DNA from: Selenomonadaceae bacterium
GTDB taxonomy: Bacteria > Bacillota > Negativicutes > Selenomonadales > Selenomonadaceae
Length of the DNA: 64,000 nt
Direction: 5' to 3'
Assembly (NCBI GenBank): GCA_017527075.1
Contig: JAFXQM010000008.1
Coordinates: 62,001-126,000, forward strand
The notes under the pieces are model-generated. The model ran no database searches, had not been told where the DNA came from, and worked only from the letters and a program-made list of their open reading frames with translations. The position numbers were made by a program, and so were the translations under genes. The number at the start of each line of letters is the position of its first letter. Positions within the stretch are counted from its first letter, which is position 1. Shown here piece after piece: positions 60,422 to 64,000 of this stretch.

Positions 60422-61978
60422 TTACTGGAGCAAGCTGAGGACTGCCGAGCTGTTCTGGTTTGCCTGAGCCAACATCGCCTGAGCCGCCTGCAAAAGGACG
60501 TTGCTCTTCGTGTAGTTGGTCATTTCCTTGGCCATATCAGCATCGCGAATCGTCGACTCTGCCGCCTGGACATTCTCGCTGGAAGTCGTGAGGTTGGTGC
60601 TGGTGTATTCGAGACGCGCTTCGATTGCGCCGATTGTAGTCTGCTGGTCAAGAGCCTTGGTCAACGCGTTCTCAATGACGTTGATTGCGGCGTTGGCGTG
60701 CTCTTTGGTGTAAACGTCAATTCTGGTGCCGTCCGAGCCCTTCAAGCCCAATGCCTGCGAACGCATATCGCTCATGCCGACTTTGATTGCCACGTTGGCC
60801 TCGGAGCCGATGTGGAAGTTCAAGGACATGTCGCCCGTCTTGTTCTCTGCGCGCTGATACTGCTTGAACTGGTCGAGAGCCGCGTTTGCTGCCTTCTTGA
60901 CGTTGCCGTCCTGGTCCAAGATGCTGATGGTCAAACCGGAGAGCTGACCGTCGACGCCTCTCTTAGCGGCGGAGACAGCCAAACCTTCCGTCTTGTCCGG
61001 GGTGTAGACAGCTTTTTCGAACTTGTCCAAACCGGTCGTCGGGCTGGATTCATATTTCCACGCAGCAACCGTTCCGCTGGTAACGGAAGAAGAGTGAGTA
61101 TTTTTTGCCGCCAACTCCGCACTCCACTTTGCAGTGGAGAAACAAGGAGCTGTAATACCGGCACCTTCATTGTAAGTCGAGAAGTATGTTTCACTGTAGG
61201 TATACGCAGAGGAAGACTCGTTTGTGTAAGCAAAGGACGCGTTGTAGGATTTGTAGGTCAAATCGCCCAAGGTCTTAATGAGACCCGTGCTGTCTGCCCT
61301 CTGGATGCCCGCGACTTGATTATTGCTGTCGTCGTTGATATTCAGGATGGCGGACAGGGCGTTCGTTCCCACAGCACCGCTCGTCGTGTGGATGACACCG
61401 TTCTGAACCCAAGAAACCTGATACTTGTCGGTCGTCTGGATGCTGAGGGAGTCACCCGCGCGGTTCCTCAAATCCGTCAGGGCGCTGGTGTCGCTGGTGG
61501 CCTTTTCCAAGCTCTGGTTGAGCAGGATTGTCTGGGAGCTGATGGTTGCGTTGTTCTTCGAGCCGTCGATAAGATACTTGCCGTTGAACTGGACAAGAGC
61601 ATTGTCGTCGATTTGGTCGATGAACTGGTTGATTTCTTTTTGAATGGTCTGGCGATCTTCGTCGGTGTTGGAGTCGTTGGCGGCGTTGATTGCCTTTTCC
61701 TTAAGGGCGCGGAGAATTTCGACGGTGTTGCCGACGGCACCTTCTGCGGTCTTCATCAAGCTGGAGTCGTTTTGGGTGTTCTGGTTAGCCTGATCGAGAG
61801 AACGGATACGAACGCGCATGCGCTCGGAGATAGCGTACCCCGAAGCATCATCCTGCGCACTGTTGATTTTCATGCCGCTGGAAACTTTCTGCAAGCTTTT
61901 CTGCAATGCGCTGGTGTTGGCGTTGAGGGTATTGAGAGTGCGGACGGCACTCATGTTGTTCTTTACTACCATTGCCAT
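60422..61978 (-). CDS. fliC: Flagellin
   Basis: Filament protein, 518 aa. The conserved ends are intact: the N-terminal D0/D1 (VVKNNMSAVRTLNTLNANTS, then QKVSSGMKINSAQDDASGYA and ISERMRVRIRSLDQANQNTQ) and the C-terminal D1/D0 (RLEYTSTNLTTSSENVQAAE, RDADMAKEMTNYTKSNVLLQ, AQAMLAQANQNSS). The central surface domain (about 175-400) is large and Ser/Thr-rich (YTNESSSAYTYSETYFSTYN), offering many O-glycosylation sites, and contains one Cys (APCFS), uncommon in flagellins. ATG at 61978 follows AAGGAGGA. A sigma-28 promoter and a second housekeeping-like promoter lie upstream. Confidence 0.97.
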   Translation of the reverse strand: MAMVVKNNMSAVRTLNTLNANTSALQKSLQKVSSGMKINSAQDDASGYAISERMRVRIRSLDQANQNTQNDSSLMKTAEGAVGNTVEILRALKEKAINAANDSNTDEDRQTIQKEINQFIDQIDDNALVQFNGKYLIDGSKNNATISSQTILLNQSLEKATSDTSALTDLRNRAGDSLSIQTTDKYQVSWVQNGVIHTTSGAVGTNALSAILNINDDSNNQVAGIQRADSTGLIKTLGDLTYKSYNASFAYTNESSSAYTYSETYFSTYNEGAGITAPCFSTAKWSAELAAKNTHSSSVTSGTVAAWKYESSPTTGLDKFEKAVYTPDKTEGLAVSAAKRGVDGQLSGLTISILDQDGNVKKAANAALDQFKQYQRAENKTGDMSLNFHIGSEANVAIKVGMSDMRSQALGLKGSDGTRIDVYTKEHANAAINVIENALTKALDQQTTIGAIEARLEYTSTNLTTSSENVQAAESTIRDADMAKEMTNYTKSNVLLQAAQAMLAQANQNSSAVLSLLQ

Positions 61979-62145
61979 AATAATTTCCTCCTTGATCTTT
62001 CCTAGAAAAGTTTTTCCTTAGCCGACGGTTTCCTTTCCGCCGCCAAACGAACGAGACTTGCTGCCGACCCGACCGTCGTCGGGCACTGCGCCTCGCACGC
62101 GTAACGAGTCGCCGCAGTCTTGCTCAGCTCATTTCATTTGAAATT

Positions 62146-62172
62146 TTATCGTCAATCTGTCACGAAACATTA
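62146..62172 (-). promoter_or_regulatory. Sigma-28 promoter of flagellin
   Basis: Minus-strand TAATGTTT (62172-62165), 11 bp, GACGATAA (62153-62146), one mismatch per box from the TAAAGTTT-N11-GCCGATAA consensus. It gives a leader of about 160 bases. The cognate sigma factor is encoded at 33051-33803. Confidence 0.85.
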
Positions 62173-62208
62173 AGCGAAACGGAAAAAAATTTTTCTCCCC
62201 TGCGGCGT

Positions 62209-62237
62209 ATTGTATCAAGAAAAGTTTTTTACGTCAA
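62209..62237 (-). promoter_or_regulatory. Second, sigma-A-like promoter upstream of flagellin
   Basis: Minus-strand TTGACG (62237-62232), 17 bp, TACAAT (62214-62209), about 60 bp upstream of the sigma-28 promoter and pointing the same way. Confidence 0.6.
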
Positions 62238-62270
62238 CAATAATTTCCTTGGGGCTTGCGGCGTCTTTTT

Positions 62271-62294
62271 AGTTAGGAGTTAGGAGTTAGGAAC
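62271..62294. repeat. Heptamer run between flagellin leader and RTX gene
   Basis: Three TTAGGAG units. Two copies of TTGCGGCGTC flank the run (about 62258 and 62299). Confidence 0.7.
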
Positions 62295-62310
62295 ACCTTG
62301 CGGCGTCAAA

Positions 62311-64000
62311 TTACCTTGGGATATATTTTTGTGTCAAGTTGTTTCCGGAGCTGTCGTAGAGTTCGATGTATTTGCTTGCGCCGTCCGCGATGACGATTTG
62401 TCCGTCGCCGACCCTGAAGGTGACGTTGCCGTCGGTGTCGGTCGTCGGGTTTTCCACTTTGCCCGAAAGAATCATAATCCTGTCGACGTCGGGTTCGTAG
62501 TCGGTAATGAGGTCGCGCCCGTCGCCGTCGCTGTAAATGAAAACGTCGTAGCCCTTGCCGCCGGTCAGGGTGTCTTCGCCCAGCCCGCCCCACAAGCTGT
62601 CCGAGCCCGCGCCCCCGAAGAGTTTGTCGTTGCCTTTGCCGCCGAAGATTTGGTCGCTGCCGTCGCCCGCGCGAATCGTGTCCTTTGCCGCGCCGCCGTC
62701 AATCGTGTCGTCCTCCTCGCTGCCGACAATGCTGTTGGCTTTTTTGTTTGCGACGATATTTATCTCTTGGTTGACTGTCGAGGCGTCGATTGTCACGAGC
62801 GTGTCGTTGGCCACGAAAAAATCTTCCGAGTAGTTGGCGGTGAGCGTGACAGCCGTGCCTGCCGCGTTGTATTGAACGGCGTCGTTCTCTTCGGGCTCAA
62901 AAATTTTTTCGACGCCGCCTTCAATGTAAGTTACAACTTTGTCCGCCGCGCCCGCCACGGTGATTTTTTTGTTGAAGATTAAGTCGTTGCCGTCGGTTGA
63001 AATGTCCGCCGCGCCTGTCAGAGAAATTTTATCTTCCGATTCGTAATCGCCGATTGTGCCCGTTGACTTCAGCGCGAACACGTCCGCACCGTCGCCGCCC
63101 GTGACAAAAATATTTTTTCCGCGGGCAATGATTGTGTCGTCGGAGGAGGAGCCGCTTATCGTTGCGTTTTTGAAATCGGAATCGAAATCGAAAGTGTAAT
63201 CGCCGCTGACGGTAACTTTTTGGGAGAGCGCGTCGCCCGAAAGTTTTATCGTCGAGCCGCTGACCTTTAGGCCGCTCTTGTCGTTGACGCCCGTGACGGT
63301 CGCCAGCGTCTTTGAAGATTTTTTGGAGTAAATAATTTCGTTGTCGACGAGGGAGTAGCCCGCGGCCGTCGTTTGCTTGTAAGTTGCGGTGGAATTTTTG
63401 AGCGTCCAAGATTTTTTCGTCGTCGAAGCGTCCACATCATCGCCGAGCGCGAGCGTATATCCGTCGCTGACTGTAACTTTGCTTGTGCCCAAGGACGCCG
63501 CGTTGACCGTCAAAATTTTTCCGCTGAGGCTGAGCCCGTCAAAACTCGTGACGCCCGTGACAGTCGCGAGCACCGACGAAGATTTTTTCGAGTAAATAAT
63601 TTCGTTATCGTCAAGAGAGTAACCCGCGGTCGTCGTCTGCTTGTAAGTCGCGGTGGAATTTTTGAGCGTCCAAGATTTTTTCGTCGTCGAAGCGTTTACA
63701 TCATCACCGAGGGCAAGGGCGTATCCGTCGGAGATTGTAACGTCATTTGTGCCGAGTGCGGATTTGCTGACCGTCAAAATTTTTCCGCTTAACGAAAGCC
63801 CGTCCAAACTCGTGACGCCTTTGACAGTCGCCAATGTCTTTGAAGATTTTTTTATGTAAGTGATTGCGTTGTCGTCGAGGGAGTAGCCGGCGGTGGTCGT
63901 GCGCTTGAGTCTGGCGGTGGTCTTGCTGAGCGTCCAGGCGTCGTCGGTCGCGGAAGCAGTCATGCCTTTGCCGAGCTTGAGGCTGTATCCGTCCGTCAAA
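62311..64000 (-). CDS. RTX-like secreted protein, N-terminus outside window
   Basis: C-terminal 560 aa of a larger protein; the frame is open to the window edge, so the true start is beyond it. The visible N-terminal part consists of 88-aa tandem units (264 bp; YSLDDNEIIYSKKSS, LATVTGVTSFDGLSLSGKIL, VSDGYTLALGDDVDAST), at least two full and one partial. Then come a beta-rich segment, and a canonical RTX block: GGKGNDKLFGGAGSDSLWGG, LTGGKGYDVFIYSDGDGRDL. The last 60 residues fit a type I secretion signal region. It shares its domain style with the 1142-aa protein at 15761-19189. No signal peptide or exporter gene is visible. Confidence 0.82.
   Translation of the reverse strand, partial: LTDGYSLKLGKGMTASATDDAWTLSKTTARLKRTTTAGYSLDDNAITYIKKSSKTLATVKGVTSLDGLSLSGKILTVSKSALGTNDVTISDGYALALGDDVNASTTKKSWTLKNSTATYKQTTTAGYSLDDNEIIYSKKSSSVLATVTGVTSFDGLSLSGKILTVNAASLGTSKVTVSDGYTLALGDDVDASTTKKSWTLKNSTATYKQTTAAGYSLVDNEIIYSKKSSKTLATVTGVNDKSGLKVSGSTIKLSGDALSQKVTVSGDYTFDFDSDFKNATISGSSSDDTIIARGKNIFVTGGDGADVFALKSTGTIGDYESEDKISLTGAADISTDGNDLIFNKKITVAGAADKVVTYIEGGVEKIFEPEENDAVQYNAAGTAVTLTANYSEDFFVANDTLVTIDASTVNQEINIVANKKANSIVGSEEDDTIDGGAAKDTIRAGDGSDQIFGGKGNDKLFGGAGSDSLWGGLGEDTLTGGKGYDVFIYSDGDGRDLITDYEPDVDRIMILSGKVENPTTDTDGNVTFRVGDGQIVIADGASKYIELYDSSGNNLTQKYIPR
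63130..64000 (-). repeat. 264-bp in-frame tandem repeat of the RTX-like gene
   Basis: The motif GGAATTTTTGAGCGTCCAAG recurs at 63391 and 63655 with a degenerate third copy near 63919, an exact 264-bp (88-codon) period. The array continues past the window edge. Confidence 0.85.

Noticed and set aside
60395..62005. A 536-codon open frame antisense to flagellin
   Set aside because: Flagellin ends are unmistakable on the minus strand; the plus frame is a shadow.
62329..64000. CRISPR-like regular repeats at the right edge
   Set aside because: The 264-bp period is in frame within a protein gene and there are no unique spacers or cas genes.

Overview
The window comes from a diderm, endospore-lineage Firmicute, most likely Negativicutes (Selenomonadales-like). 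It combines Gram-negative envelope genes (MlaEFD, TolC, TamB, BamA) with Firmicute-type genes (VanW, CheC/CheD, FapA, CsaB, strong GGAGG ribosome sites, TTG/GTG starts). No rRNA, tRNA, CRISPR array or classical insertion sequence was seen.

Layout. 1-1198: 3'-truncated MATE exporter (minus). 1657-15699 (plus): an envelope cluster, mlaE-mlaF-[C5 methyltransferase and Eco47II-like endonuclease]-mlaD-adaptor lipoprotein-tolC-tamB-bamA, followed by a 1142-aa RTX-like surface/secreted protein (15761-19189). 19342-21665: alanine symporter and a PflX-type radical SAM protein. 21610-29641 (minus): orphan peptide/nickel permease, BamE-like protein, PAS-GGDEF-EAL protein, exported methyltransferase-like protein, ilvB and two sister GT2 glycosyltransferases. 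29696-39347 (minus): a motility/chemotaxis operon read cheB-cheA-cheW-cheC-cheD-TM protein-fliA-fapA-108 aa-coiled-coil protein, ending at a clear terminator. 39641-43995 (minus): exported proteins plus two sister fucosyltransferase-like proteins. 44071-49752 (minus): lower glycolysis, gapA, a fused pgk-tpiA, a coiled-coil membrane protein and gpmI. 50002-52323 (plus): vanW and mnmA. 52281-54017 (minus): TlpA thioredoxin, CXXC mini-protein and membrane polyferredoxin. 54142-59972 (plus): csaB and a 1464-aa GT2-OGT-OGT fusion. 60422-61978 (minus): flagellin. 62311 to the window edge (minus): a second RTX-like protein.

Two dispersed repeat systems run through the intergenic DNA. The first is a roughly 265-bp element in seven full or partial copies. 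It folds into four hairpins whose stems vary by compensatory changes between copies, so it looks like a structured RNA or a hairpin-type mobile element; I do not recognise it. The second is a heptamer repeat (TTAGGAA, TTAGGAG, TGAGGAA), often arranged as an inverted repeat. It sits between cistrons, especially in the chemotaxis operon, and in places supplies the stop codon or the ribosome site and start codon of neighbouring genes.

How the genes fit together: MlaEFD, TamB and BamA build and feed the outer membrane. The RTX proteins look like type I secretion substrates. The glycosyltransferase fusion beside flagellin suggests flagellin glycosylation. The glycolytic genes form one transcriptional direction behind a consensus gapA promoter. 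All gene functions are inferred from sequence features read by eye; no database search was possible.
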